Shown here: positions 17,144-25,643 of the stretch, piece by piece
Layout: each line of letters starts with the position of its first letter
Numbering within the stretch: position 1 is the first letter of the stretch
Assembly (NCBI GenBank): GCA_934511165.1
Contig: CAKSWA010000001.1
Coordinates: 79,906 to 143,905, forward strand
From: an uncultured Oscillospiraceae bacterium
GTDB lineage: Bacteria > Bacillota > Clostridia > Oscillospirales > Oscillospiraceae
Length of the DNA: 64,000 nucleotides
Direction: 5' to 3'
Translations under genes and position numbers: made by a program
The notes under the pieces: model-generated
The model's database searches: none
What the model was told of the DNA's origin: nothing
Seen by the model: only the letters and a program-made list of their open reading frames with translations

Positions 17144-17421
17144 AGCACTACATCATTTCCAAATTCCGTCCTGGAACGCCGTGGCGGGAGTATCTGCCGG
17201 AGATCGAGGAGATTTTCGGCCGAACGCTCCGGATCGAGGGCGTCCACGGCGTGGAGGTGTTCCCGTCCTGCTCCGACCGGCCGAACCGGTTTGATCTCAT
17301 GATCTGCATGGACATGGACGCCGCGGCGCTGCCGCTTTATGATGCGAGCGAGCCGCACCGCACCTGGAAGGAAAAGTTCGGCCCCATGCTCGAGGGCAAA
17401 ACCATTTTCGACCACGAATAA
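17140..17421 (+). CDS. Small Dabb-like (stress-responsive A/B barrel) protein
   Basis: A 93-residue protein coupled to the amylase gene by an ATGA overlap. The pattern HYIISKFRPG, then GVHGVEVFPSC, NRFDLMICMDMD, a YDASEPHRTWKEKFG block and KTIFDHE fits the Dabb (stress responsive alpha/beta barrel) family, small dimeric ferredoxin-like proteins. Function in the family is poorly defined. Its place at the end of the glycogen operon suggests only co-expression. A strong terminator follows, so it closes the operon. Confidence 0.7.
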   Translation: MKHYIISKFRPGTPWREYLPEIEEIFGRTLRIEGVHGVEVFPSCSDRPNRFDLMICMDMDAAALPLYDASEPHRTWKEKFGPMLEGKTIFDHE

Positions 17422-17438
17422 AATTTCATTCATAAGCA

Positions 17439-17483
17439 AAAACAGCTCCTTCGGATACAGAGCGATCCGAAGGAGCTGTTTTT
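17439..17483 (+). terminator. Terminator of the glycogen operon
   Basis: AACAGCTCCTTCGGAT and ATCCGAAGGAGCTGTT form a 16-bp stem with an 8-nt loop followed by a T-run. A-tracts on the other side allow it to serve the convergent amidohydrolase gene too. Confidence 0.9.
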
Positions 17484-17522
17484 ATCGATTTTGCTTTGCA
17501 GAGACATTGCAGGGCAGGAAGG

Positions 17523-19352
17523 TTATCCTTCGTAGACGATGCGGCCGTCGGAAATGGTATAGATCACGGGCACATCGGAGATGGCCTTGACATCGCAGGT
17601 GAGCAGATTGTCGCCGAGGACGACGAGGTCCGCCTTTTTGCCTACCTCAATGGTGCCCACGCGGTCATCAAGGAACGCGCCGTATGCGGCGTTGGTGGTG
17701 TACATTTCGAGCATCTCGTACACGGTCGCGGCCTGCGCGGCGTTTCTGGTGTAGGTCTCGATATCCTGATCCTCGCCCGCGTAGGGAGAGCACTGAGTCG
17801 CACCTGCCTCGATGGCGTGCAGCGGGGCAAAGTCCAGCGTGACGGGGTAGTCGTTGGAGCCGGTGATAATAACGCCCGCGTCGATCATGTCGCGGATATG
17901 GTATTCACGCTGGAAGCGCTCCATGCCGAACATCTGCTCCTCCAGCGGAGAGAAGAACGGGTCATAGTAGAACCACAGCGGCTGCATCGCGGCGATGACC
18001 TTATACTCTGCCATACGGTCAACATCCTCATCGGTCAGGAGGTTGACGTGGGCGATCTTGTTGCGCACGTCGGGATTGCCATTGACCTTTGCGGAGTTTT
18101 CATAGGCGTCCATCGCGATTTTCACGGAAGCGTCGCCCATGCAGTGGGTCTGCACGGTGTATCCGGCAGCGTTGACGGCGGTGATGAACTCTTTCAGTTC
18201 CTCCGGCGACGCGGCGGGCGAGCTTACGTAGTCGGCATCCATACCGGCAGCCTCATCGTATGGCTCAAGCAGATAGGAGCTTTTGCCCTCCGGCACACCG
18301 TCCACCGTGAATTTTACCTGCCGCACGTTCAGGAAATCCGAGGCATATTTCTCATTTTCCCTGATGGTGTCTATCACGGTCTGCGCGCGCTCGGCGTTCA
18401 GCGGCGCAAAGAAAAAGAAGTTGCTGTTGATGCGGAGATTCAGTTCGCCCGCAGCTTCGAGGGTATGGAACACTTTCGTCTCGAAGCCAAGATCAAAGTT
18501 GTCAAGATTGCCGCCGCTGTCGATGCCCGTCAAACCGTAGCTGCTGGCTTCCGACTGAAAAGCCTTGAAGGCTTCGGCATACTGCTCCTCTGTATAGTTG
18601 AAGCTGGGCAGATCGCCGAGTATCGTGTTGCAGTCCGAGAAGTATCCGGTAAGCTCTCCGGCAGAGTCCTTATAGATAACGCCCTTGGGCGGGTTGGGGG
18701 TATCCTTTGTGATGCCGCACATTTCAATGGCGCAGGTGTTGAGCAGCGCGCCATGCGTGGAAACGTCCGTGCATTTGATGGGCTTGTCTGCACATATCTC
18801 GTCAAGCCATGAGTTTTCGGGGATGCTGTCTGGAAACGCCTTCAGGTCAAACGCCTCAATGAGGTAAATATCATAGTCGGGATGGCTGTCCACAAACTCT
18901 TTCGCTGCGGCCTTATAGGCCTCCAGATCCGCGCCGTACTCCATGAGGCTGAGCACCGTCTCTCTGGTCAGATACGGGCCGGGGGCGTGAATGTGGCCGT
19001 CAATAAAGCCGGGGGTGACGTACTTTCCGGCAAGGTCAATGACATTGGTTCCCTCGCCGATGAAGTCCTTGACTCCTTCGGAGGTGCCGACATAGACGAT
19101 CTCGCCGTTCTTCACGGCGACGGCCTCCGCGGTGTCGTCCTCGGACACCATGGTCTGGATCGTACCGTTTGTAAGAACAAGATCGGCTGCTTCAACTGCC
19201 GGTTCAGCGGCAGGCTCTGCCGTGGGCGCGGCGGGCGCCTCCGAGGGAGTTCCCTCTGCCGGGGTCTGCGCCGTGCTTCCGCAGCCGGAGAACAGCGCCA
19301 ATGTCATGGCCAGCGTCAGCAGCAGCGCGAGAGTGCGATTGCGTTTTTTCAT
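17523..19352 (-). CDS. Secreted lipoprotein amidohydrolase (YtcJ-like)
   Basis: Amidohydrolase of the YtcJ-like branch, which hydrolyses amide-type bonds with a metal centre; the substrate is unknown. Residues 1-22 are a lipoprotein signal ending in FSGC, unusual because most YtcJ relatives are cytoplasmic. A Thr/Pro/Ala/Glu linker follows, then the catalytic domain with metal-binding GFIDGHIH (about residue 105), HCMGDASV, a KIAHVNLL histidine and GSNDYPV near the C-terminus. The start at 19352 follows GAAAGGAAGGA; an in-frame start 11 codons upstream precedes the signal peptide and is less likely. No operon partners are adjacent. Confidence 0.85.
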   Translation of the reverse strand: MKKRNRTLALLLTLAMTLALFSGCGSTAQTPAEGTPSEAPAAPTAEPAAEPAVEAADLVLTNGTIQTMVSEDDTAEAVAVKNGEIVYVGTSEGVKDFIGEGTNVIDLAGKYVTPGFIDGHIHAPGPYLTRETVLSLMEYGADLEAYKAAAKEFVDSHPDYDIYLIEAFDLKAFPDSIPENSWLDEICADKPIKCTDVSTHGALLNTCAIEMCGITKDTPNPPKGVIYKDSAGELTGYFSDCNTILGDLPSFNYTEEQYAEAFKAFQSEASSYGLTGIDSGGNLDNFDLGFETKVFHTLEAAGELNLRINSNFFFFAPLNAERAQTVIDTIRENEKYASDFLNVRQVKFTVDGVPEGKSSYLLEPYDEAAGMDADYVSSPAASPEELKEFITAVNAAGYTVQTHCMGDASVKIAMDAYENSAKVNGNPDVRNKIAHVNLLTDEDVDRMAEYKVIAAMQPLWFYYDPFFSPLEEQMFGMERFQREYHIRDMIDAGVIITGSNDYPVTLDFAPLHAIEAGATQCSPYAGEDQDIETYTRNAAQAATVYEMLEMYTTNAAYGAFLDDRVGTIEVGKKADLVVLGDNLLTCDVKAISDVPVIYTISDGRIVYEG

Positions 19353-19669
19353 GGGGGTCCTTCCTTTCACTAAATTTCCGTGCATTCGTTGTCAGATGGC
19401 AGGAGAACTCTCAGACAAATCTACCAGACAAACCGCGCAGTTGAAAATAAACCCCTGCTGGATGTTTTCGTCCGGCAGGGGTCTTTTATGGGCTGGCAGC
19501 GCCTGGAATCCCGTTAGACTGCCTATATTTATCGGAGAGCTTTTTTACACATTCCACAGCGCGATTGTGCACCTTTTCCTAAACCGGAGCGGCGGATTGT
19601 CTAAACTCACGGTTTTCTCCGATGAAAAAAAGTTGTCAGCGGGAACTGTCCCCGCTGACAACTTTTGAT
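19353..19669. other. Non-coding gap with hairpin 19451-19482
   Basis: A 317-bp gap between two genes on the minus strand. It contains ACCCCTGCTGGA/TCCGGCAGGGGT (12-bp stem, one wobble) followed on the plus strand by TCTTTT, which looks like a terminator with no gene in front of it, and the strong terminator at 19628. It should also hold the amidohydrolase promoter. I see no gene. Confidence 0.5.
19628..19666 (-). terminator. Terminator after the PlsY-like gene
   Basis: AAAAGTTGTCAGCGGG and CCCGCTGACAACTTTT form a 16-bp perfect stem with a 7-nt loop, four bases after the stop, with T-runs on the minus strand. Confidence 0.9.
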
Positions 19670-20314
19670 TCAGAACTCGGAGTTCGATATACGCGGCTTT
19701 TCGTCCTCGGCGACGCAGAAGCGCCGCGTGTGGCGCGCAGCGCCGATCACGGCGATCATGCCGCAGCCGAGCGCGAGAGCGGCTGCGCCGTGGAGCGAAT
19801 AGAACACCGCTGCGCTCACGCCGTAGAGCGCAAACACGAGCATGCTGCGCAGGCGGTGCGGGCGGATTATTACGATGACGGAGAAGAAAATGTAGAGCCC
19901 CGCCAGAAGCAGCAGCCCCGTCAGCGATACGTCTGTGAGCGCCAGCGCGAGCATCGCGCCGAACGCCGAAGAGATGCATTTGCCGCCGTGAAAGCCGTTG
20001 AACACGCCGACGGCGTGGCCGAGCACGGGCGCGGCAAGCGCGAGCGCGAACCACACCGACTGCGTATCCAGATACCGCGCCGCGAGCGACACGGGGAGAT
20101 ACGCCTTGAGCATGTCGAGTGCGAGACACAAAAGCCCCATCGGCACGCCGCACACGGCAAACACGTTGGCAGCGCCCGGATTCTCATCGGCGCGCAGCGC
20201 GCACACGTCCTTGCCGGTCAGGAGCTTCGGCAGGGTGCGGCTGAACATCACGCCGCCGAGCAGAAAGCCCCCGGCGATCAGCGCGAAGGTGAGAAGAGCT
20301 TCGTTTCCGGTCAT
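19670..20314 (-). CDS. PlsY-like glycerol-3-phosphate acyltransferase (divergent)
   Basis: Membrane acyltransferase that would acylate glycerol-3-phosphate from acyl-phosphate. The 214 residues form several hydrophobic helices. The PlsY motifs survive in altered form: ADENPGAANVF for the GSGNPGATN loop, DMLKAYLPV for the DxxK helix, and GHAVGVFNGFHGGKCISS for the HxxPxxxxFxGGKG loop. The Lys is kept, but several glycines are changed, so this may be a second, specialised PlsY. The start overlaps the stop of the upstream glycosyltransferase gene (ATGA), so the two form a lipid-synthesis pair. Confidence 0.75.
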   Translation of the reverse strand: MTGNEALLTFALIAGGFLLGGVMFSRTLPKLLTGKDVCALRADENPGAANVFAVCGVPMGLLCLALDMLKAYLPVSLAARYLDTQSVWFALALAAPVLGHAVGVFNGFHGGKCISSAFGAMLALALTDVSLTGLLLLAGLYIFFSVIVIIRPHRLRSMLVFALYGVSAAVFYSLHGAAALALGCGMIAVIGAARHTRRFCVAEDEKPRISNSEF

Positions 20315-21420
20315 GACAGCACGATCCTTTCCGCAATTCTATCGGCGGCGTCGGGCGCAATGGTATTTCGCTGCGCTTCGCGCATCGCCGCGGCCTTTTC
20401 CTTATCTCGTGCGAGCGCGACGGCCTTTGCCGCGGCGTCCGCGGCGTCCTCCGCACGCTCGGAGAGCCCGTGAGAGGCGAAGAACGCAATGTTCGGCGCC
20501 TCGCACGCGGTGTAAACGAGAAGCTGCACGAGCGGGACCTGCGCCACAGCGGCCTCGGTGCTCGTAAGTCCGCCGGGCTTGGAGATCATCACGTCGGCGG
20601 CGTTCATGTATACGTTCACCTTTTTCGTGAACGTGACGATGCGGACGTGCTCGTTTCCGGCATACTTTTCCTCGAGCGTCTGCTTGAGATCGCTGTTGCG
20701 CCCAACGAGGATATAGACCGTAAACGCCCCGCCATCGTGCCGAAGAAGAATTTCATCGCAGATTGCGCCCGCGTTCCCGACGCCGATGCCGCCGCTCATA
20801 ACGAGGAACACGTCCTGAGACTGCGGTATGGCGAGATAGTTCCGCGCCGCGGCCTTGTCCATATGGTTTGCAAACTTTTCGTCCACCGGGATGCCGGTGA
20901 CGATGATGCGCTCCGACGGTATGCCCTTTTCCACAAGCTCCGCGCGCAGATCCTCGTGCGCGATGAAATACCCGTCCAGATCGGTCTCGGCAAGAAACGG
21001 GATGCAGGTATAGTCCGTCAGCACGCCGTAGCACGGCACGGGGAACTCCCCGGCCTTGCGGATGGCGGTCATCGTCTCCATCGGGTAGAGGTGCGTGCAC
21101 ACCACGCGGTCGTAGCCGTTCGTTTCGATGAAGGCGCGGAGATTGGCCGCATACCGGGCGTTCGCGTGGTAGACCGGCGAGGTGATGCCGGTGGAGCTAT
21201 AGATATCTCCCGCGCGGTAGAGCGCGTTGAACGCCGAGGGGGCGTTTTTCATAATGGCGGTGTACGCGCCGGATACGAAGCGCTCGGCATACTTTCCGGC
21301 GAGCACGAGCGGATCAAAGACCCGGTTTTCAATGCCCTTTCGCGTCAGCGCCCCGGCAACGGCGGCCGCGGCGCTGTTGTGACCCTCACCCGTGTCGCAG
21401 CTCAAAATCAGTACTTTCAA
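20311..21420 (-). CDS. Diacylglycerol glycosyltransferase (MGDG synthase/UgtP family)
   Basis: Likely transfers a sugar from a nucleotide donor to diacylglycerol, making membrane glycolipid or a lipoteichoic acid anchor. It is GT-B fold (GT28-like): SCDTGEGHNSAAAAV at residues 6-20, the acceptor-domain CTHLYPMETM, and the C-terminal donor site SKPGGLTSTEAAVAQVP. The 369-residue length is normal. A far longer frame is open upstream, but the protein family begins at the TTG at 21420, which has AGGGAGAG eight bases before it and a TATAAT further upstream. It is coupled to the PlsY-like gene, so the pair probably tunes lipid composition. Confidence 0.88.
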   Translation of the reverse strand: MKVLILSCDTGEGHNSAAAAVAGALTRKGIENRVFDPLVLAGKYAERFVSGAYTAIMKNAPSAFNALYRAGDIYSSTGITSPVYHANARYAANLRAFIETNGYDRVVCTHLYPMETMTAIRKAGEFPVPCYGVLTDYTCIPFLAETDLDGYFIAHEDLRAELVEKGIPSERIIVTGIPVDEKFANHMDKAAARNYLAIPQSQDVFLVMSGGIGVGNAGAICDEILLRHDGGAFTVYILVGRNSDLKQTLEEKYAGNEHVRIVTFTKKVNVYMNAADVMISKPGGLTSTEAAVAQVPLVQLLVYTACEAPNIAFFASHGLSERAEDAADAAAKAVALARDKEKAAAMREAQRNTIAPDAADRIAERIVLS

Positions 21421-21459
21421 CGGTTTTCTCTCCCTGCTTGCTTTATGCAACGTGTGTGT

Positions 21460-21489
21460 ATTATAATAGGAAAGGATCCGCAGTTCGGC
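21460..21489 (-). promoter_or_regulatory. Promoter for the glycosyltransferase/PlsY pair
   Basis: On the minus strand TTGCCG is followed after 17 bp by TATTAT, overlapping a TATAAT. This lies about 40-70 bp upstream of the TTG start. Confidence 0.55.
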
Positions 21490-21603
21490 AATGGACATGC
21501 GCCTGCCAAACCGTGGCGGAAGTCTCAAAGAAATCACCCGATGAAGATTATTCCACACTTGGTGAAAAAGATGTGGAAGCCGGATTTTTAAGGAGGGCGC
21601 ACG

Positions 21604-22194
21604 ATGGAACCGGTGAACCGGAAAAGCGATCTTCGCGTCATGAAAACGAAGCGGGCGATCCACACGGCGTTCGCGGAGCTGCTGACCGAAAAGAACATGG
21701 ACGATATCACCGTCACGGACATCGCCTCGCGCGCAATGATCAACCGCAAAACGTTTTACAACAACTACCGCGGCGTATACGAGCTGGTGGACGAGCTGGA
21801 AAACGAGGTCATCCGCACGTTTGAAACGGCGATGCAGGGGATTGATTTTATCGAACATCCGTATGCGGTGTTCGTAAAGCTCACGGAGATCATCAACAGC
21901 GACATGGATTTTTACGGCGCGCTGCTCTGCTCCAGCCGGAATGCAGGTCTGGCGCATAAGATCCGCCTGACGCTCCAGCAAAAAGCGCAGGATCTGTTCG
22001 CCAGCCGGGTTGATATGCCGCAGGAACAGCTGGAAGTCATGATGAACTATGCCATTTCCGGCATGGTGGCAGTGTATCAGAGCTGGTTCAACTCCGAACG
22101 GCGGCAGTTGATCGAGGAAATATCCGATATCGTCAGCCGCATGTGCCTCGCGGGGCTGCGCGCCGCGGCGGCGGACGCCCGGCTGAAGGAATAA
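21604..22194 (+). CDS. TetR/AcrR-family transcriptional regulator
   Basis: DNA-binding regulator of 196 aa. The N-terminal helix-turn-helix (about residues 12-60) reads MKTKRAIHTAFAELLTEK, then ITVTDIASRAMINRKTFYNN, a clear TetR signature. The C-terminal helical domain (TetR_C-like, as in regulators near dha genes) would bind an unknown ligand. AAGGAGG lies seven bases before the ATG. It is 14 bp upstream of the CotH protein gene in the same direction, so the two are probably one unit, and it is divergent from the glycolipid pair. It could regulate either side. Confidence 0.9.
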   Translation: MEPVNRKSDLRVMKTKRAIHTAFAELLTEKNMDDITVTDIASRAMINRKTFYNNYRGVYELVDELENEVIRTFETAMQGIDFIEHPYAVFVKLTEIINSDMDFYGALLCSSRNAGLAHKIRLTLQQKAQDLFASRVDMPQEQLEVMMNYAISGMVAVYQSWFNSERRQLIEEISDIVSRMCLAGLRAAAADARLKE

Positions 22195-22208
22195 GCGGAG
22201 GAAATACC

Positions 22209-25200
22209 ATGGCAAACGCAAAAGACAAAAAGAAGATCATCCTCTGGCTGGTCGCGCTCGCGCTCGTCGCCGCGGCGGCGTTCGCGACCGTCGCTTTCGT
22301 GCGCCACAACCAGCGCCCGGCGTGGGACGGCGGCTACAGCGTTCACATCAGCGAGGTCATGACCGATAATACGACCTGCCCGAACGCCGAAGGCGTTCTC
22401 TGCGATTGGGTGGAGATCGAAAACACGTCCTCGAAGGACTTCCCTCTCGCCGGGTACTATCTCTCCGACGAGGCAGGAAAAGGCAAGTACTGCTTCCCGG
22501 CAGGGACGGTCGTCCCGGCGCGGGGGTATCTCGTCGTGTGGTGCTCGCCGGACGAAGAGGGCGACGGCTACGCGCCCTTCGCCCTGCGCAAGGCGGGCGG
22601 CGAGACGGTGTGTCTCATGAATGAAAACCGCACGGTGCTCGACAGCGCCGTGACCGTTGCGTGCGGGGAGGGACAGTCTCTCGTCCGCGGCAGCGACGGT
22701 GCTCTCGTCCCCTCCGATACGCCGACGCCCGGCTACCCGAACAACGACGCGGGCGCGAAGGCGTGGCAGGAGGAGCTCGCGCAGCGCAGCGGCGGCACGC
22801 TCGCGCTCAGCGAGATTATGTCCTCGAATACGCTTTTTGCCGCGCCCGACGGGAATTACTACGACTGGATCGAGGTACATAACCCCTCGGATTCGCCGGT
22901 ATCTCTCTCCGGCTACAAGCTCTCCGACCGCACGAACAAAACAAAATACGCCTTCCCGGACGAATTGCTCGGCGCGGGCGGATATAAGATCGTCTGGTGC
23001 GCCCCCGGCGTGGAGGGCGCGGAATACGCCTCCTTTGCGCTCGCGAGCGCGGGCGGCGAAACGGTCGTGCTCACGGCGCCCTCCGGCGCGGAGAGCGAGA
23101 GCATCGAGCTTCCCGCTCTGGGGAAAAACACGACGTATGCCAAGGAAGACGGCGCGTGGGTCGTATCCCGGCGCCCGACGCCGGGATTTTCGAACGACGA
23201 TGCCGGGTATGAGGCGTGGCTGCGCTCCGGTGGATACGAAAACAACGAAATCTACATCACCGAGGTCATGGCGCACAACCGCGGCACGCTCGCCGACAGC
23301 GACGGCGAGCTCTCCGACTGGATCGAGATCGCAAACCTTGGCGAAACGGCGGTCGATCTCTCGGGCTGGTATCTCTCCGATGACCCGAACGTGCCGGACG
23401 AATGGAAGATTCCGGCGCTGACGCTTGCGCCGGGCGAATACGCGGTGATCTTTGCCTCCGGCAAAAACCGCACCGAGGGCGAGCTGCACACGAACTTCTC
23501 TCTCTCCGACGGTGATACGGTCATCCTCTCCACCGGGAACGGCGCGGAAACCGGCAGCGTGAAGATTGAGAACGTGCCGGACGGCGCTTCCCTCGCCATG
23601 CAGCCGGACGGCAGCTTCGCCGTCTCCGACTTCCCGACGCCGGGCTTTGAAAACACCGCCGCAGGGTATGCCGCCTTCTGCGAGACCGATACGCGCACCT
23701 CGCCGCTTCTGCTGTGGGAGATCGTTGTCTATGAGGCGGGCTCGTCTGACTGGGTGGAGCTGAAAAACGTGTCTGCGAGCCCGGTCGATCTTTCCGGGTA
23801 CACGCTCTCGGATAAATTCAAGGAACCGGCGCGCGACGCGCTGCCCGCCGTGACGCTCGCCCCCGGCGAGAGCTATGTGTTCGTATGCGAAAACGTAGGG
23901 CTGAACGCACAGCGCGATGAGCTCTATCTCTTCGATGCCTCCGGCGCGCTTTGCGACTGGGCGTTCCTGCGTGAAATTCCGAACGGCGGAAGCTACGGCC
24001 GTCAGAGCGGCGAGAACGGCTATTTCTATTTCAAGCAAAGCACTCGCGGCACGGAGAACGGCACGGGGTACCGCTCCGTGGCGGCGCAGCCCACGGTGGA
24101 CACCGCTGCGGGCGTATACGACGGCGCCGAGAGCCTTACGCTCACGATCACCGGCGAGAACGTACACTATACCCTTGACGGCAGCACCCCGACGGAGAAC
24201 GACGCGGCCTACACCGCGCCCATCATGATCACGGAAACGACGATTGTCCGCGCCGCGAGCTTCCCAGCGGACGAGCTGCCGGGCAAGGCGGTAACATGGT
24301 CGTATTTCCTGCGCGAGAACAGCACGCTTCCCATCGTCAGTCTCGTGACCGACCCGGACAATCTCACCGGACCGCAGGGCATCTATTCCAATCACGAACA
24401 GGCATGGAGCGAGAAGTGGGAGCGCGAGGCGACCGTCGCCATGTACGAGGACGGCGGCGAATTTTCCATCGACTGCGGCATCCGCATGCACGGCCGCACG
24501 AGCCGCCGCGTGAGTGAGAAGAAATCGTTCACGCTCAAATTCCGCGGCCGGTACGGCGGGGATCTGAACTACGACGTGTTCGGTGACGGCATCGTGACGG
24601 ACTTTTCGTCGCTGCTGCTGCGCGCGAGCGTGGAGGATACATACACGTCCTACATGCGCGACGAGTTCTTCGCCCGCATCGCCATGGACTATACGGATGT
24701 CCCCGCGCAGAATTACCGCTATGTCTCTCTCTTCCTCAACGGCGAGTACTGGGGCATTTACGCCATCCGCGAGCACCACAGCGAGGAATACTTCGCTTCC
24801 CACAAGGGCGTGGACGCTGATACCGTCGATATGCAGACGGGCGAGTTTGAAGGCAGCACCGCGTGGAGCGATCTTCTGAACTACGCGCGCAGCCACGATC
24901 TCAGCCAGCCGGAAGCGTGGGCGTACATGCAGGAGCATCTCGATGTGCCGGAGATGATCGACTGGCTCATTCTCGAATGCTGGTCGGGCGATATCGACGT
25001 TTACGAAAACGTCCGCTTCTACGCGAGCCCGGAATACGAAAACGGGAAGTACATTTACGGTCTCGCGGACATGGATCTCACGATGATCAACACGAACACG
25101 TACCTCGTCGGCTTCGATAACTACCTGCTCCACGGCATCATCCCATCGGCGCTGCTCTATAACGCCGAGTTCAAGGATATGTTCCTCACGCGCCTCGGCG

Positions 25201-25439
25201 AAATGCTGCGCGGCCCGCTCTCGGACGAGAATGCGCAGGAGACGATCAACGCGCTCCGCGCGATCGTCGAGCCAGAGAGCGCGCGCGATCTCGCGCGCTG
25301 GGGACAGTCGCCGAACCTTTTCACCGCGCAGATGGCAAACATCCAGAACTTCATTTCCGGCCGCGCCGAGCGCATGAAAAACGACGCCATTTCCCTCTTC
25401 CATCTCTCCGCCGAAGAGGCAGCGAAGTATTTCGGATAA
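22209..25439 (+). CDS. Membrane-anchored CotH-kinase protein with four lamin-tail domains
   Basis: A 1076-residue surface protein. One membrane helix (about 10-31) anchors it. Four lamin-tail domains follow at about 46-160, 197-320, 347-480 and 499-610, each opening with a (S/T)E(V/I)M-like strand and containing a DW(I/V)E motif and LSGY/LSGW; such domains are found on bacterial surface proteins. A chitobiase/hexosaminidase C-terminal-like module (about 627-700, with HYTLDGSTPTEND) leads to the CotH domain (about 707-1060) with HGRTSRR, KKSF, GEYWGIYAIREH and LADMDLTM. CotH proteins are atypical secreted protein kinases best known from spore coats. The ATG follows GGAGGAAA. Residues 1-31 may instead be a cleaved signal peptide. 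Confidence 0.9.
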   Translation: MANAKDKKKIILWLVALALVAAAAFATVAFVRHNQRPAWDGGYSVHISEVMTDNTTCPNAEGVLCDWVEIENTSSKDFPLAGYYLSDEAGKGKYCFPAGTVVPARGYLVVWCSPDEEGDGYAPFALRKAGGETVCLMNENRTVLDSAVTVACGEGQSLVRGSDGALVPSDTPTPGYPNNDAGAKAWQEELAQRSGGTLALSEIMSSNTLFAAPDGNYYDWIEVHNPSDSPVSLSGYKLSDRTNKTKYAFPDELLGAGGYKIVWCAPGVEGAEYASFALASAGGETVVLTAPSGAESESIELPALGKNTTYAKEDGAWVVSRRPTPGFSNDDAGYEAWLRSGGYENNEIYITEVMAHNRGTLADSDGELSDWIEIANLGETAVDLSGWYLSDDPNVPDEWKIPALTLAPGEYAVIFASGKNRTEGELHTNFSLSDGDTVILSTGNGAETGSVKIENVPDGASLAMQPDGSFAVSDFPTPGFENTAAGYAAFCETDTRTSPLLLWEIVVYEAGSSDWVELKNVSASPVDLSGYTLSDKFKEPARDALPAVTLAPGESYVFVCENVGLNAQRDELYLFDASGALCDWAFLREIPNGGSYGRQSGENGYFYFKQSTRGTENGTGYRSVAAQPTVDTAAGVYDGAESLTLTITGENVHYTLDGSTPTENDAAYTAPIMITETTIVRAASFPADELPGKAVTWSYFLRENSTLPIVSLVTDPDNLTGPQGIYSNHEQAWSEKWEREATVAMYEDGGEFSIDCGIRMHGRTSRRVSEKKSFTLKFRGRYGGDLNYDVFGDGIVTDFSSLLLRASVEDTYTSYMRDEFFARIAMDYTDVPAQNYRYVSLFLNGEYWGIYAIREHHSEEYFASHKGVDADTVDMQTGEFEGSTAWSDLLNYARSHDLSQPEAWAYMQEHLDVPEMIDWLILECWSGDIDVYENVRFYASPEYENGKYIYGLADMDLTMINTNTYLVGFDNYLLHGIIPSALLYNAEFKDMFLTRLGEMLRGPLSDENAQETINALRAIVEPESARDLARWGQSPNLFTAQMANIQNFISGRAERMKNDAISLFHLSAEEAAKYFG

Positions 25440-25461
25440 ATCGGCGCAGCAAACACAAAAT

Positions 25462-25496
25462 ATACCCGCCCGCTGAAAAGAACACCGGGCGGGTAT
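25462..25496 (+). terminator. Terminator after the CotH gene
   Basis: ATACCCGCCCG and CGGGCGGGTAT form an 11-bp stem with a 13-nt loop, 22 bp after the stop. The T-tract is short. Confidence 0.7.
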
Positions 25497-25552
25497 GTTA
25501 TTATGCACAGCAGAATACGGGACAGAATGGCGGATTTTTGTCTTTTTGAGAA

Positions 25553-25581
25553 TTGAAAAACGAAAAAGCGTCTGCTATATT
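25553..25581 (+). promoter_or_regulatory. Promoter of the SDR gene at 25644
   Basis: TTGAAA, a 17-bp spacer and TATATT, about 60 bp upstream of the start. A clear sigma-A type match. Confidence 0.65.
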
Positions 25582-25643
25582 GTCGGCAGAATGAGAAATG
25601 TACCGCAAGTCTCATAATTTCAGATCATCAGGAGGAAAGTATC

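Noticed and set aside
19395..19485. Possible glycine-riboswitch remnant (AACTCTCAGACAAA, then a hairpin with TCTTTT)
   Set aside because: Only the CTCTCAG-like stretch fits; the conserved core and a downstream plus-strand gene are missing. A covariance-model scan would decide it.
22077..25508. 1143-codon open frame antisense to the CotH protein gene
   Set aside because: The product is Arg/Val/His-rich with no domain; the CotH frame has signature motifs throughout. Similar antisense frames over glgP (9149-11329) and glgC/glgD (11791-14028) are rejected for the same reason.
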